A DNA stretch of 9,370 bases from Candidatus Stahliibacteriota bacterium. Its GTDB lineage: Bacteria > Hydrothermota > UBA3073. The stretch spans positions 1-9,370 of the forward strand of contig DAOUSS010000043.1 of the NCBI GenBank assembly GCA_030627085.1, read 5' to 3'. Under the pieces are notes generated by a model. That model was not told where the DNA came from. It saw only the letters and a list, made by a program, of their open reading frames with translations, and ran no database searches. The first letter of the stretch is position 1, and every line of letters starts with the position of its first letter. The translations under genes and the position numbers were made by a program. Below, in pieces: positions 1 to 6,405 of the stretch.

Positions 1-62
1 ATCTCTCATCCCTTCTCTCTCATCTCTCATCCCTCTTCTCTCTTCCCTCTCCCCCCTACTGC
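1..62. repeat. CT-rich degenerate tandem repeat downstream of dprA
   Basis: Two adjacent 21-bp copies (1-21 and 22-42) both begin ATCTCTCATCCC and match at 19 of 21 positions. They are followed by further pyrimidine-rich sequence. The heptamer CTACTGC then occurs twice in tandem at 56-62 and 63-69, and the second copy contains the dprA stop codon (TAG on the minus strand). No gene or terminator hairpin is visible here. It resembles a slippage-type low-complexity tract and may continue left of the window. Confidence 0.75.
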
Positions 63-1127
63 CTACTGCTCTTTCATAAAGTACCTACCCGGCAATTGTT
101 TTACCACTGATTTCAATTCCAGAGATAGGAGAATACCGGAGAGCCTGGAGACGGGTATGGAAAGAAACTCCGAAAGTTGGTCTATATGAGTGGCTGCATT
201 TCCGAGCTTTTCATACACCTCTTTCTCATCTTCTGTGAGTGGTGGAAGCTCCCTCTTTGTAATTATTCTGTCTAATTTCAGGGCATCTATTATATCCTGC
301 ACACTGGTAACAGGCCTTGCTCCATCCATTATCAATTTATTTGTACCCTTTGATGTTTCCTCTGTAATATTCCCTGGAATAGCAAATATCTCTTTTCCCT
401 GTTCAAGTGCCCACTCAACCGTTGTAAATGTCCCGCTTCGTTGTGTCGCTTCGACCACCAGTATAGCGTCAGATAGTCCACTTATTATCCGATTTCTTAG
501 CGGGAAATTCCCTGCAAAAGGATGAGTGCCAATTGGAAATTCAGATATACATGCACCGTTTGTTATTATCTTATCTATAAGATAGACATTTTCGGATGGA
601 TAGACCCTATCTATTCCACATCCAAGAACCGCGATTGTTCTGCCATTCTCCTTTAAAGCCCCTTTATGTGCATGTGTATCAATTCCTCTTGCAAGCCCGG
701 ATACAATCGTCAAGCCCACCCTTGCAAGTTCTCGCGCAAACTTCTCTGCAACCATTTTGCCATAATGTGATGCTCTTCTGGAGCCAATTATAGCAATGGA
801 AGGATTGTCATCCTTCAAATCACCCCGCACATACAGAAGCGGAGGAGTATAAGGAAGGCACTTTAACCGTTCTGGATAGTCATCGCTTGTAAATGGAATG
901 AGTTTTACCCCGAGACTGTCCATAAGAGAGATGTGTTTCTTTACATCTACATTGACACACTCTCTTATATTTGTTGCTATTTCGCTGGAGGTCACAGCTT
1001 TAAGCCTCTTCCTGTCTGCTTGTATGACATCCCGGGGCGAATCGAATTTCCTCACCAGGACCTTTAGGGTTTCCTCACCCACCCCTTTGGCAAGTGAGAG
1101 TTTTATCCATGCCTCTAAGTCAGTCAT
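63..1127 (-). CDS. dprA: DNA processing protein DprA (Smf family)
   Basis: DprA binds incoming single-stranded DNA during natural transformation and loads RecA onto it; it acts in the cytoplasm and is also common in bacteria not known to be competent. The 354-residue product has the full family layout. A helix-hairpin-helix-like N terminus (about 5-60) is followed by the Rossmann-like core with GSRRAS at 115-120, SGLARGID at 143-150, FPLRNRIISGLS at 208-219, SGTF from 231 and GTNKLI at 261-266. A small winged-helix-like C-terminal domain spans about 295-354. The start fits the family (MTDLEAWIKLSLAKGVG), although no strong Shine-Dalgarno lies just upstream. It starts 33 bp after the stop of the JAMM gene on the same strand, so the two are probably cotranscribed. 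The last codons run into a CT-rich repeat. The family call is secure; a role in uptake of DNA is not shown here. Confidence 0.96.
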   Translation of the reverse strand: MTDLEAWIKLSLAKGVGEETLKVLVRKFDSPRDVIQADRKRLKAVTSSEIATNIRECVNVDVKKHISLMDSLGVKLIPFTSDDYPERLKCLPYTPPLLYVRGDLKDDNPSIAIIGSRRASHYGKMVAEKFARELARVGLTIVSGLARGIDTHAHKGALKENGRTIAVLGCGIDRVYPSENVYLIDKIITNGACISEFPIGTHPFAGNFPLRNRIISGLSDAILVVEATQRSGTFTTVEWALEQGKEIFAIPGNITEETSKGTNKLIMDGARPVTSVQDIIDALKLDRIITKRELPPLTEDEKEVYEKLGNAATHIDQLSEFLSIPVSRLSGILLSLELKSVVKQLPGRYFMKEQ

Positions 1128-1160
1128 CTTAACACTGAAATTTTATACTTCACCTAATAA

Positions 1161-1679
1161 TCAAGCAGATAGTCCTGTTGCTGATGGGCAGATTATTTTT
1201 ACTCTTCTGTATTTATATTCTCCAATGAGTGTTGCAGCAGATATCCTTACATGGTAATTGCTGATCGTCCCCGATATGGTTCCATCATTATTTTGCCTCC
1301 ATTTTACCTTCACCAACTTAGGATTTACTGCAATGATGATATGAACATTTCCACTCTGCATATCTGCGATATCCTCTCCACTGGGCATTGCTTTTGCCAT
1401 TTCTCCCCCATAATCCGTGTGTGAATGGTAATCGCCGATTACATCTATCGACATATTTTTTGTTATATTTGTCATCCTTTCAATTGCTCTCATCTTTGGT
1501 TCAGTCCACGAAAATTTCTTTTCCGCTGTCTGGGATGGAATTGCATATTCAACAAAAAATTTGTTACCCCCCTTGTAACCGAGCAAAAGGCCAAGCGTTT
1601 CTCTCTTGTAAACCTCAACAACAGAAAGAATTATTGCGAGAAATGCCCTCTCTTTTATATAGACAGTGAATTCGTCCAT
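1161..1679 (-). CDS. JAMM/MPN-domain metalloprotease-like protein (Mov34/PAD-1 family)
   Basis: This 172-residue single-domain protein carries the JAMM zinc-protease signature. Glu27 lies in RETLGLLLG, His85 and His87 in GDYHSHTD, and Ser100 and Asp103 in PSGEDIAD. Family members hydrolyse isopeptide or peptide bonds, often removing ubiquitin-like or ThiS/MoaD-like proteins; the substrate here is unknown. The usual pattern has seven residues between the second His and the Ser, but here there are twelve, so the catalytic loop is longer. It lacks the RadC-type HNHPSG motif, so it is not RadC. The start at 1679 was chosen because the JAMM fold begins there (MDEFTVYIKERAFL) and a near-consensus promoter sits directly upstream. 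An in-frame ATG at 1766 with AAGGAG two bases upstream would add 29 residues, but that extension overlaps the promoter. It probably forms a transcript with dprA. Family call strong, function open. Confidence 0.85.
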   Translation of the reverse strand: MDEFTVYIKERAFLAIILSVVEVYKRETLGLLLGYKGGNKFFVEYAIPSQTAEKKFSWTEPKMRAIERMTNITKNMSIDVIGDYHSHTDYGGEMAKAMPSGEDIADMQSGNVHIIIAVNPKLVKVKWRQNNDGTISGTISNYHVRISAATLIGEYKYRRVKIICPSATGLSA

Positions 1680-1685
1680 AACAAG

Positions 1686-1714
1686 ATTATAAACCAATTC
1701 ATTGTAAAAGTCAA
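1686..1714 (-). promoter_or_regulatory. Sigma-70-type promoter giving a predicted leaderless mRNA
   Basis: On the minus strand TTGACT (1714-1709) and a perfect TATAAT (1691-1686) are separated by exactly 17 bp. Six bases (CTTGTT) lie between the -10 box and the ATG at 1679, so the usual +1 distance places transcription start on the A of that ATG. No ribosome binding site precedes this ATG, which fits leaderless translation. If the upstream ATG at 1766 were the true start, this promoter-like sequence would be coincidental coding sequence. Confidence 0.7.
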
Positions 1715-1801
1715 GAAAAAAATGAAATCTCAAGAGTAACCCTTCTTTTCCTTTTGCTTTCTCCATTTCTCCTTAAGTTTATGCTGGGATTTGATTTTTT
1801 C

Positions 1802-1830
1802 TTGACAAATTGTGATTTCTATATTATACT
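1802..1830 (+). promoter_or_regulatory. Sigma-70-type promoter for the antiporter/radical SAM operon
   Basis: A perfect -35 box TTGACA (1802-1807) and a -10 box TATACT (1825-1830) are spaced 17 bp apart on the plus strand. Transcription should begin near 1837, giving a leader of about 335 nt before the antiporter start. This is the only strong plus-strand promoter seen in the divergent gap. It points away from the JAMM-gene promoter at 1686-1714. Confidence 0.75.
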
Positions 1831-1918
1831 TAATGTATCGTGAGTAAGAAGGGTTGATATCATACTGTAGTACTTGTTACCATATAGGGCTTCATAAAAC
1901 TAAGGGTATCGAAACTGG

Positions 1919-1958
1919 GTTGACCCCATTAAATAGAAGGTTATTTAACGGGGTAAAC
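1919..1958 (+). other. Strong hairpin in the antiporter leader
   Basis: ACCCC (1923-1927) pairs with GGGGT (1950-1954). After one A/C mismatch, TTAAATA (1929-1935) pairs with TATTTAA (1942-1948), closing a six-base loop GAAGGT. After a further mismatch, GTT (1919-1921) can pair with AAC (1956-1958). There is no T-run behind it, so it is not an intrinsic terminator. It is part of the structured segment between the 13-bp direct repeats. Confidence 0.65.
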
Positions 1959-1961
1959 GGT

Positions 1962-2095
1962 GATGAAACTCGTAACGAAACTCGAAGCTGGAAGCTTGAG
2001 ACTTGAAAAATACAGTTCGCAGGTCACAGACTCGTATGAGATCCCTATGAAGGCGAGTATCGAGCATCAAAAGATCGAGCCTCGTTACGAGCATC
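1962..2095 (+). other. Long-range paired arms in the antiporter leader
   Basis: CTCGTAACGA (1969-1978) is a perfect 10-bp complement of TCGTTACGAG (2082-2091). The pairing extends outward with GATG (1962-1965) against CATC (2092-2095) after a three-base AAA bulge. It extends inward with CTCGA (1981-1985) against TCGAG (2075-2079) across an AA/CC internal loop. The enclosed part contains more purine-rich degenerate repeats, such as GAAACTCG at 1965-1972 and 1977-1984. It does not match any riboswitch consensus I can recall. It could be a folded leader RNA or the body of a MITE-like element. Confidence 0.5.
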
Positions 2096-2171
2096 GCTAC
2101 CGATAAACGAGGGTTGTAAGGGATTACGAATTTTGTGAAAGGCACTTTGTTACCATATAAAGGGAGGGGAA

Positions 2172-3293
2172 TTGATACTGGCAGAAGTCGCTCTGATAAT
2201 AATACTTTCAAAGATCTTCTCTGACCTCGCATCCCGGGTAAAACAGCCCCCTGTTCTTGGAATGCTCATCCTGGGACTTCTCCTCGGTCCCTCAGGGTTT
2301 CATATCATTATACCCGATGAAGTCATAAATACATTCAGCGAAATCGGTGTACTCATCCTTCTGTTTATGGTAGGTCTGGAAACTAATATAAAGCCAAAAG
2401 AGGGTAAAATTGCATCGGTTATAGCAGTAAACGGGGTCCTGGTTCCGTTTCTTCTCGGCTTTCTTACAGGACTTCTCTTCCATCGTTCACTCCCGCAGAG
2501 TCTCATACTCGGCACAATACTCACTGCCACATCTGTATCGGTAACGATTATGACACTTATGGATATTGGCAAGCTAACCACACCAGAAGGCAAGATAGTC
2601 CTTGCTGCTGCCATAATAGACGATGTCATCGGGATAATATTCCTGACTATTATACTGTGTGTGGTGGGAACAGCAATATCTCCCTGGATTATGATTCTCA
2701 AACTTATTGGATTTTTTGTTGCCGCCTATCTTGTGGGGCTGTTTTTCCTTTTGGTATTTGGATGGGCTGAAAGGTTAAAAGCAAGAGAAGCAGTCCTTGC
2801 CATTGCATTTGGAATGATGTTAATCTACGCCTTTATGGCAACAAATCTCGGGATTGCAGCAATTACAGGAGCGTATATAGCTGGATTTATATTGAGGCGA
2901 ACAAAATACAAAAAAACCATATTATCCGGTATGGATACCATAGGACATTCCATATTTATCTGTTTTTTCTTTGTAGATATCGGTCTCAAAACCAATTTGG
3001 CTGCAATAGGAGGAAATTATTTCTTCCTGATTATATTTATACTGTGTGCGATAGCAGGGAAACTAGGAGGCTCACTCATAGGAACAAGTGTAACACATTT
3101 AAAACCGAAAAGGGGAGTAAGGGTAGGTATAGGTATGATTCCAAGGGGAGAGGTGGCACTTGCGATTGCCTCTATAGCACTATCCCAGGGGCTCATCCAG
3201 CAAGCTGATTTTTCATCTGTCGTGGTAATGGTAATAGTATCCGCGCTTATTACACCGGTACTTCTTAAATGGTCATTTAGAGAAAGGGCGTGA
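2172..3293 (+). CDS. CPA2-family cation/proton antiporter (NapA/KefB-like membrane domain)
   Basis: An inner-membrane protein of 373 residues exchanging a monovalent cation, probably Na+, for protons; a role in sodium and pH balance is inferred. It is almost entirely hydrophobic segments, consistent with 11-13 membrane helices. The ion-binding pair Asp150-Asp151 lies in AAAIIDDVIG and is typical of electrogenic Na+/H+ antiporters. TATSVSVTIMTLMD (118-131) is the unwound-helix region, Lys297 in AGKLGG fits the conserved lysine of that group, and GMIPRGEVAL (321-330) is a family hallmark. It ends after the membrane domain, with no TrkA-N regulatory domain of KefB/KefC. The start is TTG with GGAGG at 2163-2167, four bases upstream. 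It heads an operon with the radical SAM gene, which begins 2 bp after its stop. Cation specificity cannot be read from sequence. Confidence 0.92.
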   Translation: MILAEVALIIILSKIFSDLASRVKQPPVLGMLILGLLLGPSGFHIIIPDEVINTFSEIGVLILLFMVGLETNIKPKEGKIASVIAVNGVLVPFLLGFLTGLLFHRSLPQSLILGTILTATSVSVTIMTLMDIGKLTTPEGKIVLAAAIIDDVIGIIFLTIILCVVGTAISPWIMILKLIGFFVAAYLVGLFFLLVFGWAERLKAREAVLAIAFGMMLIYAFMATNLGIAAITGAYIAGFILRRTKYKKTILSGMDTIGHSIFICFFFVDIGLKTNLAAIGGNYFFLIIFILCAIAGKLGGSLIGTSVTHLKPKRGVRVGIGMIPRGEVALAIASIALSQGLIQQADFSSVVVMVIVSALITPVLLKWSFRERA

Positions 3294-3295
3294 AG

Positions 3296-4384
3296 ATGAA
3301 ACTTACAAGAAGGGAATTTATAAAAATGCTTTCAATTACTCCCTTCCTTCTATCAAGTATAGGAAAAGGAGAGGGGAGAAAAGAGGCATATTACTACAAA
3401 CAATTAGGGAATAATAAAGTGCAATGTTTGAATTGCCCCCATCAGTGCGTCCTATCCCCTGGACAGAGAGGAATCTGTCGTGTGCGTGAGAACAAAAAAG
3501 GTAAACTGTTTACTCTTGCATATGCCAATCCCTGTGCGGTCCATATAGATCCGATAGAAAAAAAACCCCTCTTTCACTTTTTGCCACAAAGTTCTGTCTT
3601 CTCAATTGCTACTGCCGGGTGCAATTTTAGATGTAAGTACTGCCAGAATTGGAGCATATCTCAAAAGACCCCCGCGGAGACAGAAAATTATTTCCTTCCG
3701 CCACATGAGGTAGTAAGGATTGCAGAAAGGGAGAATATCCCTGTAATAGCATACACATACTCTGAACCCTCTATATTCTACGAGTATATGCTGGATACCG
3801 CAAAGATTGCCAATGGAAGAGGCATAAAAAATGTATGGGTTACAAATGGATTTTTAAATCCAGAGCCACTTCGGGAACTTTGTAAATATATAGATGCTGC
3901 AAATGTCGATATAAAATGGTTTACAGAAGACCTTTACAGAGAAATTTCTGGTGGGAGTCTAAATCCTGTGCTTTTGACCTGCAAGACACTTGTTAAAAAG
4001 AAAGTTCATCTTGAGATAACAAACCTTATTGTACCGACTCTTAATGACGATAAGAAGATGATAAGAGAACTTGTTATATGGGTAAGAGAGAATCTTGGTG
4101 CTGACATACCCCTTCACTTTTCCAGATTTTTCCCTATGTATAAACTTCAGCATCTCCCCCCCACACCGGTAAGAACACTCCAGACCGCAAGAGAAATTGC
4201 ACTGAATGAGGGATTGCATTATGTCTACATTGGAAACTACCCTGGTGGTGAATGGGAAAATACCTATTGTCCAGAGTGTAAAAAACTTCTTATTAGAAGA
4301 AAGGGATTTATGATTTTAGAAAGCAATATCACTGGCGGAAGATGCAAATTCTGCAAGCATGAGATATATGGGGTATGGAAATAA
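3296..4384 (+). CDS. amrS: AmmeMemoRadiSam-type radical SAM protein with N-terminal twin-arginine motif
   Basis: A 362-residue radical SAM enzyme; the family binds a [4Fe-4S] cluster and cleaves S-adenosylmethionine, but its substrate is not established. The cluster motif is CNFRCKYC with Cys109, Cys113 and Cys116. A cysteine-rich N-terminal region (QCLNCPHQC, then GICRVREN; Cys44, 47, 51 and 61) and two C-terminal CxxC pairs (325/328 and 350/353) are typical of the AmrS group. The N terminus reads TRREFIK followed by about 14 hydrophobic residues, matching the Tat motif (S/T)RRxFxK, though no clear AxA cleavage site follows. Start choice: ATG at 3296 has AGAAAGGG seven bases upstream; a GTG at 3290 overlapping the antiporter stop would add two residues but has no properly spaced site. 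The usual partner genes, Memo and AMMECR1, are not in the window. The gene symbol follows family usage. Confidence 0.88.
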   Translation: MKLTRREFIKMLSITPFLLSSIGKGEGRKEAYYYKQLGNNKVQCLNCPHQCVLSPGQRGICRVRENKKGKLFTLAYANPCAVHIDPIEKKPLFHFLPQSSVFSIATAGCNFRCKYCQNWSISQKTPAETENYFLPPHEVVRIAERENIPVIAYTYSEPSIFYEYMLDTAKIANGRGIKNVWVTNGFLNPEPLRELCKYIDAANVDIKWFTEDLYREISGGSLNPVLLTCKTLVKKKVHLEITNLIVPTLNDDKKMIRELVIWVRENLGADIPLHFSRFFPMYKLQHLPPTPVRTLQTAREIALNEGLHYVYIGNYPGGEWENTYCPECKKLLIRRKGFMILESNITGGRCKFCKHEIYGVWK

Positions 4385-4423
4385 ATTAAATATCAAAACT
4401 CAAATATCAAAATTATACCCACA

Positions 4424-4442
4424 CCTGCTTGCCGCAGGCAGG
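4424..4442. repeat. Dispersed CCTGC...GCAGG palindromic repeat, copy 1
   Basis: The 19-bp sequence CCTGCTTGCCGCAGGCAGG is an imperfect palindrome. It recurs with two differences at 6469-6487, giving a shared form CCTGCYTRCCGCAGGCAGG. In both places it follows an AT-rich block of ATCAAAA units and lies between a stop codon and the next gene. It is probably an interspersed REP-like element. No T-run follows that would make it an intrinsic terminator. Confidence 0.65.
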
Positions 4443-4504
4443 GATTACACAGATTTTTTTTAACACGAATTATCCAAAGGATCCATATGGACAAATCAAA
4501 CAGC

Positions 4505-4552
4505 AGACCGAAGACATGAGACTGAAGACTAAGAATAAAACGTCTTTGGTCT
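4505..4552 (+). other. AGAC-repeat hairpin with two competing 5' arms
   Basis: AGACTGAAGAC (4519-4529) pairs with GTCTTTGGTCT (4542-4552) over eleven positions, two of them G-U, around a 12-base loop. The nearly identical AGACCGAAGAC (4505-4515) can pair with the same 3' arm. The sequence continues into TCTTTCTTTTTG, so it could act as a weak terminator for the upstream operon. The arms may simply be copies of one degenerate repeat unit in both orientations. Confidence 0.45.
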
Positions 4553-4622
4553 ATGGTCTTTCTTTTTGATATTTGATTTTTATATTCCTAACACCCGTGG
4601 TTAATGTACATTGGGGGTAATT

Positions 4623-6389
4623 ATGCTTGATTTCAGAGAAAGGATAAAAAGGGGTGTACTCATTGCCGATGGTGGTATGGGCACTATGCTTTACTCTCTT
4701 GGTGTACCTAAGGGACACTGTTACGATGAACTTAATCTGTCAAATCCCGATATAGTAAAAACTGTGCATCGCTCTTATATTGAGGCGGGGGCAGAATTGG
4801 TAGAGACCAACACATTCGGTGCAAACAGGTTCATCCTTGAGAGATACTATGACCTTGGAAATAAGGTAAGGGATATAAACTACGGAGGAGCAAAGATTGC
4901 GAGGGCCGTGGCAGGTAAATCGCGGTTTGTTGCAGGGGCAGTTGGACCACTCACAAGACCTTATGAATCAACGCTAACCCCCTTAAAGGAAGAAAGATTG
5001 GAAATATTTAAGGACCAGATACTCCCACTGATAGATGGGGGTGTTGACATTATTATATTTGAGACGATGGCAGATATAGAAGAGCTAAAAGATGCCATTT
5101 CTGCATTGAGAGAGATAAACAAGAAATTTCCATTCATCGCTCAACTGTCGTTTATGGACGATGGAAAGACCCTCCTCGGCGTAGATGTAGTCCTGGCCGC
5201 AAGGGAACTTACAGGGGTAGAGATCATAGGTGCAAACTGTGGAAGTGGGCCTCGGGGGCTCTACAGGACAGTGAAAAGGATGAGCCACGCCACAGATGCT
5301 ATCCTCTCTGTACAACCGAACGCAGGATATCCTGGTTTTGTAAATGGGAAGTTTATATATCCCGCAACCCCTGAATACTTTGCAGAATATGCCAGAAGGT
5401 TTGTGAATATTGGGGTGACAATCTTGGGAGGATGCTGTGGTACCACGCCAGAACACATAAGATGCGTGAAAGAAGCGGTATCAATAATGCGGCCAGGCCC
5501 TCGCAAGTTGGTAACTATAAAAATGCCCAAAAAAGTAAAAAGAAAAGAGGTGGCTATCTCTACGTCACTCAAGTCGAAACTGAAGAAGAAGTTCGTTTAT
5601 ACAATGGAGATAGATCCTCCAAGAGGAGTGCAACTGGATAAGGAACTCACTATGGCGAGATTATTCAAAGAACTTGGAGGTGATGCAATAAATATCGCCG
5701 ATAATCCAATGGCAAAACTTCGTATGAGTCCTATCCCACTTGCCTACTATGTGAGAAATGAGATAGGACTTGACTGTATACTTCACTTCACCTGTAGGGA
5801 TAAAAACATACTTGCGCTCCAGTCGGAACTTCTCGGAGCCTACGTACTTGGCATAGAAAATATCCTTGCGCTTGCTGGAGACCCCCCATCTGTGGGAGAT
5901 TATCCATTCGCCGTAGCAGTATTTGAGATAACTGCAAAGGAGCTGGTAGGGATGATACATTCACTCAATAAGGGATACGACAGGCTCGGGAATCCACTTC
6001 TTGGCCACACCAACCTCTTTGTGGGCATTGCCTCACCCATAAAAGATGTTGAACCTCAGAGGATATGGGAAAAGATAAATGTTGGAGCGGGTTTCATACA
6101 GACACAACCAGTATTTGACATAGACCTGCTTCGAAAATTTATATCCTTCAATTTTGGGATTCCTGTTATAGCAGGACTCCTTCCACTCCATTCAATAAGA
6201 CAAGCAGAGTATTTTGCAAATGAGGTCCCGGGCATATATATTCCGGAAGAGATAATAAAGAGGATGAGAAAGGGAGAGAGCGGGATAGACATTGCAAGAG
6301 AACTTCTCTCAGAGATAGAAAAGTTATGCCAGGGTGTATGCATAATGCCGGGAAGAAGATATGAACTCATAAGAGAACTGATGAAATAA
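4623..6389 (+). CDS. Bifunctional homocysteine S-methyltransferase / methylenetetrahydrofolate reductase
   Basis: A 588-residue cytoplasmic fusion resembling Bacillus YitJ. The N-terminal half (about 5-290) is a MetH-like homocysteine methyltransferase barrel. It has ADGGMGTMLY near the start and zinc cysteines Cys206 in GANCG and Cys271-Cys272 in GGCCGTTPEHI. A lysine-rich linker (about 300-325) leads to the MetF half, with the catalytic glutamate in TMEIDPPRG (Glu329), HFTCRDKN, NILALAGDPP and GFIQTQPVFD. This half reduces methylene-THF to methyl-THF with FAD and NAD(P)H. There is no cobalamin-binding or folate-binding MetH domain, so the methyl donor of the first half is unclear. ATG at 4623 was chosen, with GGGGG at 4613-4617; a TTG at 4611 would add four residues and overlap that site. 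metE follows 252 bp downstream on the same strand and can consume the methyl-folate made here. Both domains look intact. Confidence 0.93.
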   Translation: MLDFRERIKRGVLIADGGMGTMLYSLGVPKGHCYDELNLSNPDIVKTVHRSYIEAGAELVETNTFGANRFILERYYDLGNKVRDINYGGAKIARAVAGKSRFVAGAVGPLTRPYESTLTPLKEERLEIFKDQILPLIDGGVDIIIFETMADIEELKDAISALREINKKFPFIAQLSFMDDGKTLLGVDVVLAARELTGVEIIGANCGSGPRGLYRTVKRMSHATDAILSVQPNAGYPGFVNGKFIYPATPEYFAEYARRFVNIGVTILGGCCGTTPEHIRCVKEAVSIMRPGPRKLVTIKMPKKVKRKEVAISTSLKSKLKKKFVYTMEIDPPRGVQLDKELTMARLFKELGGDAINIADNPMAKLRMSPIPLAYYVRNEIGLDCILHFTCRDKNILALQSELLGAYVLGIENILALAGDPPSVGDYPFAVAVFEITAKELVGMIHSLNKGYDRLGNPLLGHTNLFVGIASPIKDVEPQRIWEKINVGAGFIQTQPVFDIDLLRKFISFNFGIPVIAGLLPLHSIRQAEYFANEVPGIYIPEEIIKRMRKGESGIDIARELLSEIEKLCQGVCIMPGRRYELIRELMK

Positions 6390-6405
6390 TATGAAAGAAA
6401 CTCCA

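Larger units (their letters stand above)
1874..2159. mobile_element. Candidate small non-autonomous insertion flanked by 13-bp direct repeats
   Basis: TTGTTACCATATA occurs perfectly at 1874-1886 and again at 2147-2159, bracketing 260 bp. The right copy runs directly into the antiporter ribosome binding site. Collapsing the two copies into one would leave a compact leader of about 60 nt from the promoter to the start codon, as expected before an insertion with target-site duplication. Just inside the repeats, GGGCTTCATAAAA on the left resembles, with gaps, the reverse complement of TTTTGTGAAAGGCAC on the right, a possible imperfect terminal inverted repeat. No transposase is encoded. Thirteen bases is long for a target duplication, so paired regulatory sites or a structured leader RNA remain alternatives. 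Confidence 0.4.
4385..4622. other. Repeat-rich gap before the metHF gene
   Basis: No gene is seen. AAATATCAAAA occurs twice in tandem (4388-4398 and 4402-4412), and TCAAATATCAAAA (4400-4412) is repeated perfectly in inverted orientation at 4564-4576, enclosing 151 bp. Inside are a CCTGC palindrome (4424-4442), an ATTACACAGATTTTTTTT tract and a hairpin built from AGAC-rich units. A weak -10-like TATATT lies at 4581-4586 without a good -35. No SAM or cobalamin riboswitch was recognised. Confidence 0.6.

Noticed and set aside
1680..1766. 29-residue N-terminal extension of the JAMM protein
   Set aside because: It precedes the domain start, its AAGGAG is only two bases from the ATG, and it coincides with a near-consensus promoter; kept only as an alternative.
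1945..2232. Minus-strand 95-codon open frame in the divergent gap
   Set aside because: It overlaps the antiporter start, has no ribosome binding site or recognisable family, and follows from the repeat-like composition of the leader.
2172..3293. KefB/KefC potassium efflux protein
   Set aside because: The C-terminal TrkA-N nucleotide-binding domain is absent and the DD motif with Lys297 favours an electrogenic Na+/H+ type antiporter.
4538..4547. MetJ-type met box (ACGTCT within AAAACGTCTT)
   Set aside because: A single half-match inside an AGAC repeat arm; tandem boxes are needed and MetJ is restricted to a few proteobacteria.
4388..4576. CRISPR-like array from repeated AT-rich and AGAC units
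   Set aside because: Units are short and degenerate, lie in both orientations and have no regular spacers; no cas genes are nearby.
4385..4622. SAM (S-box) or cobalamin riboswitch upstream of the methionine gene
   Set aside because: None of the conserved core elements of these riboswitches that I know could be found; the gap is explained by repeats.
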